NCBI RefSeq assembly: GCF_009604385.1 | Contig: NZ_WEGJ01000024.1 | Span: 33,962-97,961 of the forward strand | DNA length: 64,000 nt | Direction of reading: 5' to 3' | Origin: Streptomyces smaragdinus | Lineage (GTDB): Bacteria > Actinomycetota > Actinomycetes > Streptomycetales > Streptomycetaceae | Shown: positions 41,986 through 50,563 of the stretch, piece after piece | Numbering within the stretch: position 1 is the first letter of the stretch | Layout: every line of letters begins with the position of its first letter | Program-made: the position numbers and the translations under genes | The notes under the pieces: generated by a model | Databases searched by the model: none | Seen by the model: the letters and a program-made list of their open reading frames with translations, nothing else | Told to the model about the DNA's origin: nothing

Positions 41986-42666
41986 TCAGGATCCACGGCG
42001 GACGGACAGCGCTTCCAGGCCAGTGATCCGCTGTCCGTGCACGGGGGTACGGGGACCGGCGACGGCCAGTGCCGGCATCCCGGCGGCGCGGGCGGCGAGC
42101 AGCCCGACGTCGGAGTCCTCGATCACCAGACAGCCGGCCGGATCCACCCCGAAGCGCCGCGCGGCGGCGAGGTATCCCTGCGGGCTGGGCTTGCCGTCGG
42201 CCACGTCGCCGGCGCAGACGAGCACCTCGGGTGCGGGCAGTCCGGCGGCGGCGAGGCGGCTGTCGGCGACGGGGCGGGTGGCCGAGGTGACCACGGCCCA
42301 GCTGCCGGCCGGGAGCGCGGCGAGCAGGTCGCGGGCGCCGGCGGTGGGCTCGATGCCGGCGGAGTCGGTGACGGAGAGCTGGTCGAACCAGGCGAGTTCG
42401 GCGTCGGCGTCGGCGTGCGGTACGAGCTCGTGGATGAAGTCGATGTCGCGGCGCCCCTGGGAGACGCGCAGGACGTGTCCGGGGTCGAGTGCGTGGCGGT
42501 GCGCCCAGCGGACGGTGTGCCGGTGAATGGCCGTATCGGATTCCACCAGGGTGCCGTCCAGATCAAAGAGTACGACGTGGACCGATAACCGGTGGCGGAG
42601 GGTGGCGTCGGGCTCGGTGAATTCTGCGGTGAGCGGTGTGCGCACCGCGGGTATCGCCTGGGGCAT
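41986..42666 (-). CDS. HAD family sugar phosphatase
   Basis: A 226-residue haloacid-dehalogenase phosphatase. Motif I is FDLDGTLVESD (Asp35 and Asp37), motif II VVTSATRP, motif III GKPSPQGY and motif IV VIEDSDVG, all in place; the cap domain lies between. Members remove phosphate from sugar phosphates. Leu27 is a TTA codon, and no start codon exists between it and motif I, so the TTA must be translated. The start at ATG 42666 is uncertain (no ribosome site; 42729 is an alternative). It lies upstream of the PKS operon on the same strand but is separated by 279 bases. Confidence 0.82.
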   Translation of the reverse strand: MPQAIPAVRTPLTAEFTEPDATLRHRLSVHVVLFDLDGTLVESDTAIHRHTVRWAHRHALDPGHVLRVSQGRRDIDFIHELVPHADADAELAWFDQLSVTDSAGIEPTAGARDLLAALPAGSWAVVTSATRPVADSRLAAAGLPAPEVLVCAGDVADGKPSPQGYLAAARRFGVDPAGCLVIEDSDVGLLAARAAGMPALAVAGPRTPVHGQRITGLEALSVRRGS

Positions 42667-42877
42667 GTACGGGGGATCCGTTCGACGAAAGGGCGGTGGC
42701 GGGGGGTTCAGCGGCGGATCGGCGGTCATGGTACCCGCGACGCGTACGCCCGTACCAGAGCCCGCCGGCGACCCGAGGTCCGGTCCATCTCGCCTGGCAG
42801 GGACGGTTGTTGAGCGGCGCCCGATGACCTTACGATGACCCGGCCGTACGGCCCCGGCCCTGGGAGGGAACGTCTTC

Positions 42878-43330
42878 ATGGCCCAACTGGAACTGGGCAG
42901 AATGAACGCGGAGAACGATCGCGGGTTCGTTCTGTTCCTCGTCGGAATGCGTATCAATAAACTGTGGAAGATTCACCGCTGGTGGCCCGCTCTGAACGCG
43001 ATGCCGAAATTGCTGGCGGCCCTCGGGGAGTCCCCGGACCTGGGGTTGCTCGGCGCCCGGTTCAGCCGTCACGGCCGTACGATAACGATGATCCAGTACT
43101 GGGAGAACGCCGAGAAGATCTCGGCGTTCGCGAAGTCCCCGGAGCAGGAGCACCGGACGTACTGGAAATGGTTCAACCGGGCGATCGGCGGCAACGGCGA
43201 CGTCGGAATCTGGCACGAGTTGTACGAGGTGCGGGCCGGCGCGTACGAGGCCCGCTACGTGAACATGCCGCCGTTCGGGCTGGGCGCCGCGCTGGGCAAG
43301 GCCGCGGGGCCCCTCGGCGTGCCCGACTGA
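42878..43330 (+). CDS. DUF4188 domain protein
   Basis: A 150-residue soluble protein of the DUF4188 family, related to small dimeric haem-type or monooxygenase-like alpha/beta-barrel proteins. Conserved pieces include VLFLVGMRINKLWKIHRWWPAL, TITMIQYWENAEKISAFAK and GIWHELYEV. The function is unknown. GGGAGGG lies nine bases before the ATG. It is divergent from the HAD gene and converges on the second phosphopantetheinyl transferase, the two stop codons being adjacent. Confidence 0.85.
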   Translation: MAQLELGRMNAENDRGFVLFLVGMRINKLWKIHRWWPALNAMPKLLAALGESPDLGLLGARFSRHGRTITMIQYWENAEKISAFAKSPEQEHRTYWKWFNRAIGGNGDVGIWHELYEVRAGAYEARYVNMPPFGLGAALGKAAGPLGVPD

Positions 43331-43990
43331 TCACACCCGGTCGGCCACCTCCAGCCGTCCCAGCGCCCCCCGGACCGCGACGGCCGCCGCGTAGCCGGGG
43401 ATCGCGGGGACGTCGGCCACCGACCAGCCGGGCGGCTGACCGCGGTGTCCGATGTGGTCCTCGGCGAGGCTGCGGGCGAGGCCGATGCCGATGCCCTTCA
43501 GCCACGCCTCCTTGCGTACCCACACGGTGGTGAACGCCGCGCTGCGGTCGGCGGCATCGCGGATCTCGGCCTGCTCGGCGGGGTGCAGCCGGGGCAGCAC
43601 GTCGCCGATGCTCGACTCCGTCGCGGTGCCCTCCACGTCGACGCCGATCGGGGCGTCGGCCACTCCGACGAGGACCACGTCGTCGCTGTGCGAGAGGGAG
43701 AAGTGCGGCCCGTCCTCGAGCGCGGGCCGGCCGTGCAACTCGCCGCAGCCGGGGCAGGGTTCGCGAACCATGACCAGGTCCCCGGGCGCCCTGCCGGTCT
43801 CGGCGCCGAGTATCTCGCGCAGGGCGGTGTGGGCGGCGACGTAGCGGGCGCGCAGGTCGGGGCGGCGGAAGGCGGTCGCCCGGGTGCGCTCCTCCGGGCC
43901 GAGGGGGCCGAACCCGGTGGCGGCGGGGTCGCCGGGCAGCCGCAGCAGCCAGAGGCGGACGTCGACGGCGGTCGTGGGAAGGATCGTCAC
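43331..43990 (-). CDS. 4'-Phosphopantetheinyl transferase superfamily protein
   Basis: A 219-residue Sfp-type enzyme with HFSLSHSDDVVLVG, IGVDVEG and VWVRKEAWLKGIGIGL, all well conserved. It activates carrier proteins; this copy has no TTA codon and is outside the PKS operon, so it may serve other synthases. The start is uncertain. The GTG at 43990 has TACAGT ending eight bases before it, fitting a leaderless transcript; an ATG at 44029 is an alternative without a ribosome site. It is divergent from the chitinase and its promoter borders the DasR-type site. Confidence 0.88.
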   Translation of the reverse strand: MTILPTTAVDVRLWLLRLPGDPAATGFGPLGPEERTRATAFRRPDLRARYVAAHTALREILGAETGRAPGDLVMVREPCPGCGELHGRPALEDGPHFSLSHSDDVVLVGVADAPIGVDVEGTATESSIGDVLPRLHPAEQAEIRDAADRSAAFTTVWVRKEAWLKGIGIGLARSLAEDHIGHRGQPPGWSVADVPAIPGYAAAVAVRGALGRLEVADRV

Positions 43991-44030
43991 GGCACCGAAC
44001 TGTAGCGGCGACCGGATCGGGTCCGGCATC

Positions 44031-44060
44031 TTGACAAGGCGATTGGTCTGGACCAAGTAT
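44031..44060 (+). promoter_or_regulatory. Chitinase promoter with DasR-type operator
   Basis: TTGACA (44031-44036), an 18-base spacer and AAGTAT (44055-44060) form a good -35/-10 pair. Inside the spacer and over the -10 lies the palindrome TTGGTCTGGACCAA (44043-44056), one base from the DasR consensus TGGTCTAGACCA. Repression by DasR, relieved by chitin-derived amino-sugar phosphates, is the expected control. Confidence 0.82.
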
Positions 44061-44121
44061 CGGGTATCGCTCCTCTTGTCATGCGCACCTTCCCGCCCGT
44101 CCCGGCTGAGGGAGTCCCCCC

Positions 44122-45687
44122 ATGCGTAGACCCCTGGGCATACTTCTTGCCCTGACCGCGGCCTTCGCCGCCTTTTCCGCACCACCCGCGGCCGCGGCGG
44201 CGCCGTCCGCCGTCTTCACCAAGGCCGCCCCCTGGGACTCCGGTTACCAGGGCCTGTACACGATCACCAACAACTCCACGACGACTCTTTCCACCTGGAA
44301 GGTCGAGTTCGACCTCCCCTCCGGCACCTCGGTCGGCGCCTACTGGGACGCCCTGCACTCCGGCAGCGGCAGCCACCACGCGTTCACCAACCGCGAGTAC
44401 AACGGCAACCTCGCCCCCGGCGCCAGCGCCACGTTCGGCTGGATGTCGTCCGGCACCGGCTCCCCCGTCAACTGCACCCTGAACGGCGCCCCCTGCGACG
44501 GCGGCCCCACCGAGCCTGACACCACGCCCCCGACCGTCCCCTCGGGCGTCACGGTGGGCTCGGCGACCGGCTCCTCCCTCACCGTCCGCTGGACGGCGTC
44601 CACCGACAACGACGAGATCGCCGGCTACGAGGTCTCCCGCGACGGCGGCACCCCGGTCGCCGTGACCGGCACCGCGTACACCGCGACCGGCCTCACCGCG
44701 AATACCGCCTACGCCTTCCGCGTCCGCGCCAAGGACGCCGCCGGAAACGTCTCCGCGTACACCACCGCCGTCAGCGGCACGACGACCGGCGGCGGCACCC
44801 AGCCCGGCCCCGGCGACGTCCGGTCCGCGCCCTACGTCGACATGGGCGCCTGGCCGACGCCGAGCATGCCGGAGATGGCGGCGGCGAGCGGCACGAAGAA
44901 CTACACGATGGCCTTTGTCACCGCGTCCAACTGCAAGGCGATGTGGTTCAACGCCTACGACCCGCGCGCCGGCTGGGCCCGCGACCAGGTCGACGCGATC
45001 CGCGCCGGCGGCGGCGACGTGAAGATCTCCTTCGGCGGCGCCAGCGGCATCGAACTCGCCCAGGCCTGTACGACGGTCGACTCGCTCTTCGCCGAGTACG
45101 ACGCGGTCGTGAAGGCGTACGACCTGAAGTACGCGGACTTCGACATCGAGGGCTCGGCGACCGCCGACCCGGTCTCGGTCGGCCGCCGCTCGCAGGCCCT
45201 CGCCCGGCTCCAGCAGGCCCACCCGGACCTGCGGATCTCCCTGACCCTGCCGGTGCTCCCGGAGGGCCTGACGGCCGACGGCCTGAGCGTGGTCCGCTCG
45301 GCGCGCGACGCCGGGGTGAACCTGGACGTGGTCAACGTGATGGCGATGGACTACTACCGCGGCGTCGACTACGGCGACGCGGCGGTGCAGGCGGGACAGA
45401 GCACGTTCGACCAGATGAAGACCCTGTACCCGGCGAAGTCCGACGCCCAGCTGTGGGCACTGGTCGGCGTGACACCGATGCTGGGGCAGAACGACGACGG
45501 CCGGATCTACGACCAGGCCGACGCCCGCCAGCTGGTCGCGTTCGCGCAGAGCAAGCACATGGGGATGGTCTCCTTCTGGGAGGCGACCCGTGACCGCAAC
45601 GCGTGCACGGGCGCGCTGTACCGCTGTACGAACATCGCGCAGTCCCCGTACGAGTTCGCAAGGATCTTCGCCCCCTACACCGGCTGA
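44122..45687 (+). CDS. Secreted GH18 chitinase with CBM2-like and fibronectin III domains
   Basis: A 521-residue extracellular chitin-degrading enzyme. Residues 1-27 are a signal peptide. Residues 28-127 are a carbohydrate-binding module of the CBM2 type (WKVEFDLPSG, NGNLAPGASATFGW). Residues 135-223 are a fibronectin III domain. Residues 235-521 are the GH18 barrel, with Glu343 of the DFDIE motif as the catalytic acid. GAGGGAG lies seven bases before the ATG. A DasR-type operator sits in its promoter, as expected for a chitin-inducible gene. Confidence 0.94.
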   Translation: MRRPLGILLALTAAFAAFSAPPAAAAAPSAVFTKAAPWDSGYQGLYTITNNSTTTLSTWKVEFDLPSGTSVGAYWDALHSGSGSHHAFTNREYNGNLAPGASATFGWMSSGTGSPVNCTLNGAPCDGGPTEPDTTPPTVPSGVTVGSATGSSLTVRWTASTDNDEIAGYEVSRDGGTPVAVTGTAYTATGLTANTAYAFRVRAKDAAGNVSAYTTAVSGTTTGGGTQPGPGDVRSAPYVDMGAWPTPSMPEMAAASGTKNYTMAFVTASNCKAMWFNAYDPRAGWARDQVDAIRAGGGDVKISFGGASGIELAQACTTVDSLFAEYDAVVKAYDLKYADFDIEGSATADPVSVGRRSQALARLQQAHPDLRISLTLPVLPEGLTADGLSVVRSARDAGVNLDVVNVMAMDYYRGVDYGDAAVQAGQSTFDQMKTLYPAKSDAQLWALVGVTPMLGQNDDGRIYDQADARQLVAFAQSKHMGMVSFWEATRDRNACTGALYRCTNIAQSPYEFARIFAPYTG

Positions 45688-45747
45688 CGCCGGCCCCGAT
45701 CCGCCGGCCCCGGGCGCTCGCCCAACCCCCCACGCGCCGGCCGGCCG

Positions 45748-45780
45748 CCGCCCCCGCCCTCTCCCGGAGGGCGGGGGCGG
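45748..45780. terminator. Bidirectional terminator between chitinase and LacI gene
   Basis: CCGCCCCCGCCCTC and GAGGGCGGGGGCGG pair perfectly (14 bp) around a 5-base loop, between two convergent genes. It should stop transcription from both sides. Confidence 0.8.
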
Positions 45781-45784
45781 TCCG

Positions 45785-46792
45785 TCACGCCGGGGGCGGG
45801 CCCGTGGTGCCGCGGACGACGAGGCGGGGGTCCAGGACCAGGTCGCGGGCGGGCAGGGCGGCGTCCGCGAGGCGGTCGACCGCGAACCGCACCGCCTGTT
45901 CGGCCTGGGCGGCGGTGTCCTGGCGGACGGTCGTCAGGTCGATGTGCGACAGGTGCGACAGATGGCTGTCGTCGAAGCCGGCCACCGAGATGTCCCCCGG
46001 CACGCTCAGCCCGGCCGCCGCGAAGCCCTGCAGCAGGCCCACCGCGCAGCGGTCGTTGGCGGCGAGGACGGCGGTGGGACGGTCGGCGTCCTTCGCCAGC
46101 ACCCGGGCCGCCGCGGCGCCCGCCTCCTCGGTGTGGGCGCCGGGCACGACGCGGATGTGGTCCGCCAGCCCGTAGCGGCGCATCGTCGCCCGGTAGGCCT
46201 TGCGCCGGTCGGCGGAGCCCGCGCTGCGGCCGCCGTCGACGTGGGCGATGCGGCGGTGGCCGAGGGTGATGAGGTGGTCGATCGTCTGGCGTACGCCCTT
46301 GCCCTCGGCCGTACGGACGCTGTCGGCGTCCTTCGACGGGGCGCCGACGACGACGAGGGCGGCGCAGCGGTCGGCGAGCTCGGCGAGGAAGGCGTCGTCC
46401 GACTCGGGGCCGAGGACGATCAGCGCCTCGCAGCGGTGGCTGAGGAGGGCCTCGGCGGCGGCGCGCTCGTCGCGGCCCGGGGCGCGGGCGGACAGCAGCA
46501 CGTCGTACTCGAGGCGCTCGGCGACCGGGTAGATCGCCTCGACGAGGTCGGCGTGGAAGGGGTGATGCAGGGTGAGCAGGACGCCGATGGTGCGGCTGCG
46601 GCCACGGGCGAGCAGCCGGGCGGCGCTGTCGGGGCGGTAGCCGAGGTCGGCGGCGGCCCGGCGCACCCGCTCCTCGGTCTGCTCGCTGGCACCCGGCTGG
46701 TTGCGGAACACCAGGGAGACCAGGGCACGCGACACCCCGGCACGGGCGGCCACGTCCGCCATCGTGGGGCGTTTCCGGTCGCTCTGGGCCAA
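45785..46792 (-). CDS. LacI family regulator, probable inositol operon repressor
   Basis: A 335-residue LacI/GalR repressor. The helix-turn-helix is residues 9-35 (TMADVAARAGVSRALVSLVF), followed by the ligand-binding domain (ISVAGFDDSHLSHLSHIDLTTV). It is divergent from iolC, with an inverted repeat just before iolC that it most likely binds. The effector may be inositol or an inositol breakdown product. The inositol regulators of Bacillus (DeoR type) and Corynebacterium (GntR type) are of other families, so the assignment rests on position. Confidence 0.88.
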   Translation of the reverse strand: MAQSDRKRPTMADVAARAGVSRALVSLVFRNQPGASEQTEERVRRAAADLGYRPDSAARLLARGRSRTIGVLLTLHHPFHADLVEAIYPVAERLEYDVLLSARAPGRDERAAAEALLSHRCEALIVLGPESDDAFLAELADRCAALVVVGAPSKDADSVRTAEGKGVRQTIDHLITLGHRRIAHVDGGRSAGSADRRKAYRATMRRYGLADHIRVVPGAHTEEAGAAAARVLAKDADRPTAVLAANDRCAVGLLQGFAAAGLSVPGDISVAGFDDSHLSHLSHIDLTTVRQDTAAQAEQAVRFAVDRLADAALPARDLVLDPRLVVRGTTGPPPA

Positions 46793-46847
46793 CAGACCGC
46801 TCCTGACTCACCGTGACGGCACTCGTACACCACGTGCCGCCGCACCC

Positions 46848-46907
46848 TTGACATCCCGGCCCTACAGGATCATGGTAGCCGCATCTAGCGCGCTCTAGTA
46901 GAGCGCG
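46848..46907 (+). promoter_or_regulatory. iol operon promoter and LacI-type operator
   Basis: TTGACA (46848-46853) is followed 17 bases later by CATGGT (46871-46876). Downstream, CGCGCTCT and AGAGCGCG form a perfect 8-base inverted repeat with a 3-base centre (46889-46907), just after the expected transcription start and 14 bases before iolC. The position suits simple repression. Confidence 0.7.
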
Positions 46908-46921
46908 ACAGGAGGGACGGC

Positions 46922-47857
46922 ATGGGACTGGACGTGCTGACGATGGGCCGGGTCGGCGTCGACATCTATCCGCGGCAGAGCGGCGTCCCGCTGGCGGACG
47001 TCACCACCTTCGCCAAGTACCTCGGGGGCAGCCCCACCAACGTCGCCGTGGCGGCCGCCCGCTACGGCCGGGCGGCGGCGGTCATCACCAAGACCGGCGC
47101 GGACCCGTTCGGCACGTTCGTCCGTTCGGCCCTCACCGGCTACGGCGTGGACACCGCCCACGTCGGTGTCTCAAAGGGCCTGCCGACGCCCGTCACCTTC
47201 TGCGAGATCTTCCCCCCGGACGACTTCCCGCTGTACTTCTACCGCTTCCCCAAGGCCCCCGACCTGGACATCTCCGTCGGCGAGCTGGACCTGGACGCCA
47301 TCGGCTCGGCGGCGGTGTTCTGGATGACCGGCACCGGCCTGTGCGAGGAGCCCAGCCGCTCCGCCACCCTGGCCGCCCTGCGCGCCCGCGCCCGCCGCCC
47401 GCACACCGTCTTCGACCTCGACTGGCGCCCCGTGTTCTGGGACGCGCCGCCCCAGCCGTGGTACGAGGAGGCCCTGAAGTACGCCACGGTCGCCGTCGGC
47501 AACGTCGAGGAGTGCGAGGTCGCCACCGGCACCCGCGACCCGTACGAGGCGGCCCGCCGCCTGCTGGCCGCCGACGTCGAACTGGCCGTCGTCAAGCAGG
47601 GCCCGCGCGGTGTCCTCGCGGTGCACCGCGACGGCACGACGGTCGAGCAGCCCCCGGTCCCGGTGGAGGTGGTCAACGGCCTCGGCGCCGGCGACGCGTT
47701 CGGCGGCGCCCTGGTCCACGGCCTGCTCGCCGGCTGGGACCTGGACCGCACGATGGCCTTCGCGGCGGCGGCCGGCGCCCATGTCGCCGCCCGGCTGGCG
47801 TGCTCGGACGCGATGCCCACCGAGGCGGAGGTCGAGAAGCTGAGGGCGGCCCGATGA
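46922..47857 (+). CDS. iolC: 5-Dehydro-2-deoxygluconokinase
   Basis: A 311-residue PfkB-family sugar kinase that phosphorylates 5-keto-2-deoxygluconate in inositol catabolism. The family signatures are YLGGSPTNVAVAAARYG near residue 35 and GLGAGDAFGGALVHGLL, with the catalytic Asp in GAGD. It is the first gene of the iol operon, and its stop overlaps the iolB start (ATGA). Assignment rests on the family and on iolB, D, E and G following. Confidence 0.92.
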   Translation: MGLDVLTMGRVGVDIYPRQSGVPLADVTTFAKYLGGSPTNVAVAAARYGRAAAVITKTGADPFGTFVRSALTGYGVDTAHVGVSKGLPTPVTFCEIFPPDDFPLYFYRFPKAPDLDISVGELDLDAIGSAAVFWMTGTGLCEEPSRSATLAALRARARRPHTVFDLDWRPVFWDAPPQPWYEEALKYATVAVGNVEECEVATGTRDPYEAARRLLAADVELAVVKQGPRGVLAVHRDGTTVEQPPVPVEVVNGLGAGDAFGGALVHGLLAGWDLDRTMAFAAAAGAHVAARLACSDAMPTEAEVEKLRAAR

Positions 47858-48711
47858 GCCGGCACGTCGTACGGGCGGGGTCCACCGCCGACGCCCCGTA
47901 CCGCACGGTGATCACCCCGGAGTCGGCGGGCTGGGGCTACTCCGGCCTGCGCGTCCTGGAGCTCGCCCCCGGCGAGGGCCACGACCTGGCCACCGGCGAC
48001 GCCGAGCACCTGGTCCTCCCCCTGGCCGGCGCCTGCACGGTGACCGCCGGGGACGCCTCGTACGAACTGACCGGCCGCGACGGCGTCTTCGGCGCCCCCA
48101 CCGACTTCCTCTACCTCCCCCGCGACACCCGCGCGCGCATCACCAGCACCTCCGGCGGCCGGTTCGCCCTGCCCTCCGCCCGCTGCTCGCGCAAGCTCCC
48201 CGTACGCCACCAGCCCGCCTCCGCCGTCCCCGTCGAGCTGCGCGGCGCCGGCAACTGCAGCCGCCAGGTGCACAACTACTGCCTCCCGCAGACCTTCGAC
48301 GCCGACCGCCTCCTCGTCTGCGAGGTGCTGACCCCCGGCGGCAACTGGTCCTCGTACCCGCCGCACAAGCACGACGAGCACCGCCCCGGCGAGGAGTCCG
48401 AGCTCGAGGAGATCTACTACTTCGAGGTCGCCGGCGACGGCATGGCCTACCAGCGCGTGTACGGGACGGCCGAGCGCCCCCTGGACGTGCTGGCGGAGGT
48501 CCGCGGCGGCGACGCGGTGCTGATCCCGCACGGCTGGCACGGGCCGTCGATGGCCGTGCCCGGCTACGACCTGTACTACCTCAACGTCATGGCGGGCCCC
48601 GGTCCCGACCGCGCCTGGCTGATCTGCGACGATCCGGCTCACGGCTGGATCCGCGGCACCTGGGAGGACCAGTCCCCCGACCCCCGGCTGCCCATGGGAG
48701 GAACGCGATGA
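47854..48711 (+). CDS. iolB: 5-Deoxy-glucuronate isomerase
   Basis: A 285-residue cupin-fold isomerase that converts 5-deoxyglucuronate to 5-keto-2-deoxygluconate. The metal-binding cupin motif is visible (PPHKHDEHRPGEESELEEIYYFE), and a second cupin half precedes it. The start at 47854 is fixed by the ATGA overlap with iolC, and its end overlaps iolD in the same way. Length is normal for the family. Confidence 0.93.
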   Translation: MSRHVVRAGSTADAPYRTVITPESAGWGYSGLRVLELAPGEGHDLATGDAEHLVLPLAGACTVTAGDASYELTGRDGVFGAPTDFLYLPRDTRARITSTSGGRFALPSARCSRKLPVRHQPASAVPVELRGAGNCSRQVHNYCLPQTFDADRLLVCEVLTPGGNWSSYPPHKHDEHRPGEESELEEIYYFEVAGDGMAYQRVYGTAERPLDVLAEVRGGDAVLIPHGWHGPSMAVPGYDLYYLNVMAGPGPDRAWLICDDPAHGWIRGTWEDQSPDPRLPMGGTR

Positions 48712-50546
48712 GACTGACCACCGCCCAGGCGCTGGTGCGGTTCCTGGCGAACCAGTACAGCGAGCGCGACGGGCACGAGCGGCGGCTGATCGACGGGGTG
48801 TGGGGGATCTTCGGCCACGGCAATGTGGCCGGGATGGGGCAGGCGCTGGGCCACTGCGCGGACGAGATGCCGTACTACCTGGCCCGCAACGAGCAGGCCA
48901 TGGTGCACACGGCCGCCGCCTACGCCAAGACGAACGACCGCCTCACCACCTTCGCCTGCACGTCGTCCATCGGCCCCGGCGCCACCAACATGGTCACCGG
49001 CGCCGCCCTCGCCACGACGAACCGCCTGCCGGTGCTGCTGCTCCCCGGCGACGTCTTCGCCACCCGGGTCGCGGACCCCGTGCTCCAGCAGCTGGAGGAC
49101 CCGGCCAACGGCGATGTGTCGGTGAACGACGCCCTGCGCCCGGTGTCGCGCTATTTCGACCGCGTCGAGCGTCCCGAGCGGCTGATCCCCGCCGCCCTCG
49201 CCGCGATGCGGGTGCTCACCGACCCCGCGGAGACCGGCGCGGTCACCCTGTGTCTGCCGCAGGACGTGCAGACGGAGGTGTACGACTGGCCGGAGGAGTT
49301 CTTCCGCCGCCGGGTGTGGCACGTGGGCCGCGCCCAGCCCGAACCGGCCGCGCTGGCACGGGCGGTGGCCCTGCTGCGGTCGGCGCGGCGGCCGCTGATC
49401 GTCGCCGGGGGCGGGGTGGTGTACTCCCGGGCGTGCGCGGAGCTGCGGGAGTTCGCGGAGGAGACCGGGATCCCGGTGGCGGACACCCACGCCGGGAAGG
49501 GCGCGGTGCCGTGGGACCACCCGTGCGCGGTGGGGGCGCTGGGGGCGACCGGGACGGCGGCGGCGAACGCGCTGGCGGCGGAGGCGGACGTGGTGCTGGG
49601 GGTGGGGACGCGGTACAGCGACTTCACCACCGCCAGCCGGACGGTGTTCGGCGACCCCGGGGTGCGGTTCGTCAACCTCAACGTGGCGCGGCTGGACGCC
49701 GTCAAGCACGCCGCCGAGCCGCTGGTGGCCGACGCGCGGGCCGGGCTGCAGGCGCTGACGGGGGAGCTGGCGGGGTGGCGGACGGACGACGCGTACCGGG
49801 TGCGGGCGCGGGAGCTGGCGGCGGACTGGCGGAGGGTGACGGACCGGGCGTACGGGCTGGGGCACGGGCCGGTGCCGGCGCAGACGGAGATCCTGGGGGT
49901 GCTGAACGAGGTGCTCGGGGACCGGGACGTGGTGATCAACGCGGCGGGTTCGATGCCGGGTGATCTGCAGGCGCTGTGGCGGGCGCGGGATCCGAAGGCG
50001 TACCACGTGGAGTACGCGTACTCCTGCATGGGCTACGAGATCGCCGCCGGGGTCGGGGTGAAGCTGGCGGCGCCGGACCGCGAGGTGACGGTGCTGGTCG
50101 GGGACGGCTCGTATCTGATGATGTGCCAGGAGCTGGTCACCGCCGTGTCGGAGGGCCTGAAGCTGACGGTGGTCCTGATCGACAACGGCGGCTTCGCGTC
50201 GATCGGCGCGCTGTCGGAGTCCGTCGGCGCGGGGCGGCTGGGCACGCGGTACCGCTACCGCGACGAGAAGACCGGCCGGCTGGACGGCCCCGGGCTGCCG
50301 GTGGACCTGGCGGCGAACGCGGCGTCGCTGGGGGCGCAGGTGCTGTCGGCGTCCAGCGTGGCGGAGTTCCGGGCGGCGCTGACGCAGGCGCGGGCCGCGG
50401 ACCGTACGACGGTCGTGCACGTCCCCACCGACATCCTCAGCTCCGGCCCGCCGTCGTCCGCCTGGTGGGACGTGCCGGTCGCGGAGGACGCGGAGTCGTA
50501 CGGGGCGTACCGGGACGCCAAACGGGCGCAACGGCCCTACCTGTGA
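48708..50546 (+). CDS. iolD: 3D-(3,5/4)-trihydroxycyclohexane-1,2-dione acylhydrolase (decyclizing)
   Basis: A 612-residue thiamine-diphosphate enzyme that opens the inositol-derived ring. The N-terminal Pyr domain, central domain and C-terminal PP domain are in order; the ThDP/Mg motif is GDGSYLMMCQELVTAVSEG ending with DNGGFASIG. The product feeds iolB. It is coupled to iolB by ATGA. Confidence 0.93.
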   Translation: MRLTTAQALVRFLANQYSERDGHERRLIDGVWGIFGHGNVAGMGQALGHCADEMPYYLARNEQAMVHTAAAYAKTNDRLTTFACTSSIGPGATNMVTGAALATTNRLPVLLLPGDVFATRVADPVLQQLEDPANGDVSVNDALRPVSRYFDRVERPERLIPAALAAMRVLTDPAETGAVTLCLPQDVQTEVYDWPEEFFRRRVWHVGRAQPEPAALARAVALLRSARRPLIVAGGGVVYSRACAELREFAEETGIPVADTHAGKGAVPWDHPCAVGALGATGTAAANALAAEADVVLGVGTRYSDFTTASRTVFGDPGVRFVNLNVARLDAVKHAAEPLVADARAGLQALTGELAGWRTDDAYRVRARELAADWRRVTDRAYGLGHGPVPAQTEILGVLNEVLGDRDVVINAAGSMPGDLQALWRARDPKAYHVEYAYSCMGYEIAAGVGVKLAAPDREVTVLVGDGSYLMMCQELVTAVSEGLKLTVVLIDNGGFASIGALSESVGAGRLGTRYRYRDEKTGRLDGPGLPVDLAANAASLGAQVLSASSVAEFRAALTQARAADRTTVVHVPTDILSSGPPSSAWWDVPVAEDAESYGAYRDAKRAQRPYL

Positions 50547-50563
50547 CCCTTACGGAGGCCCAT

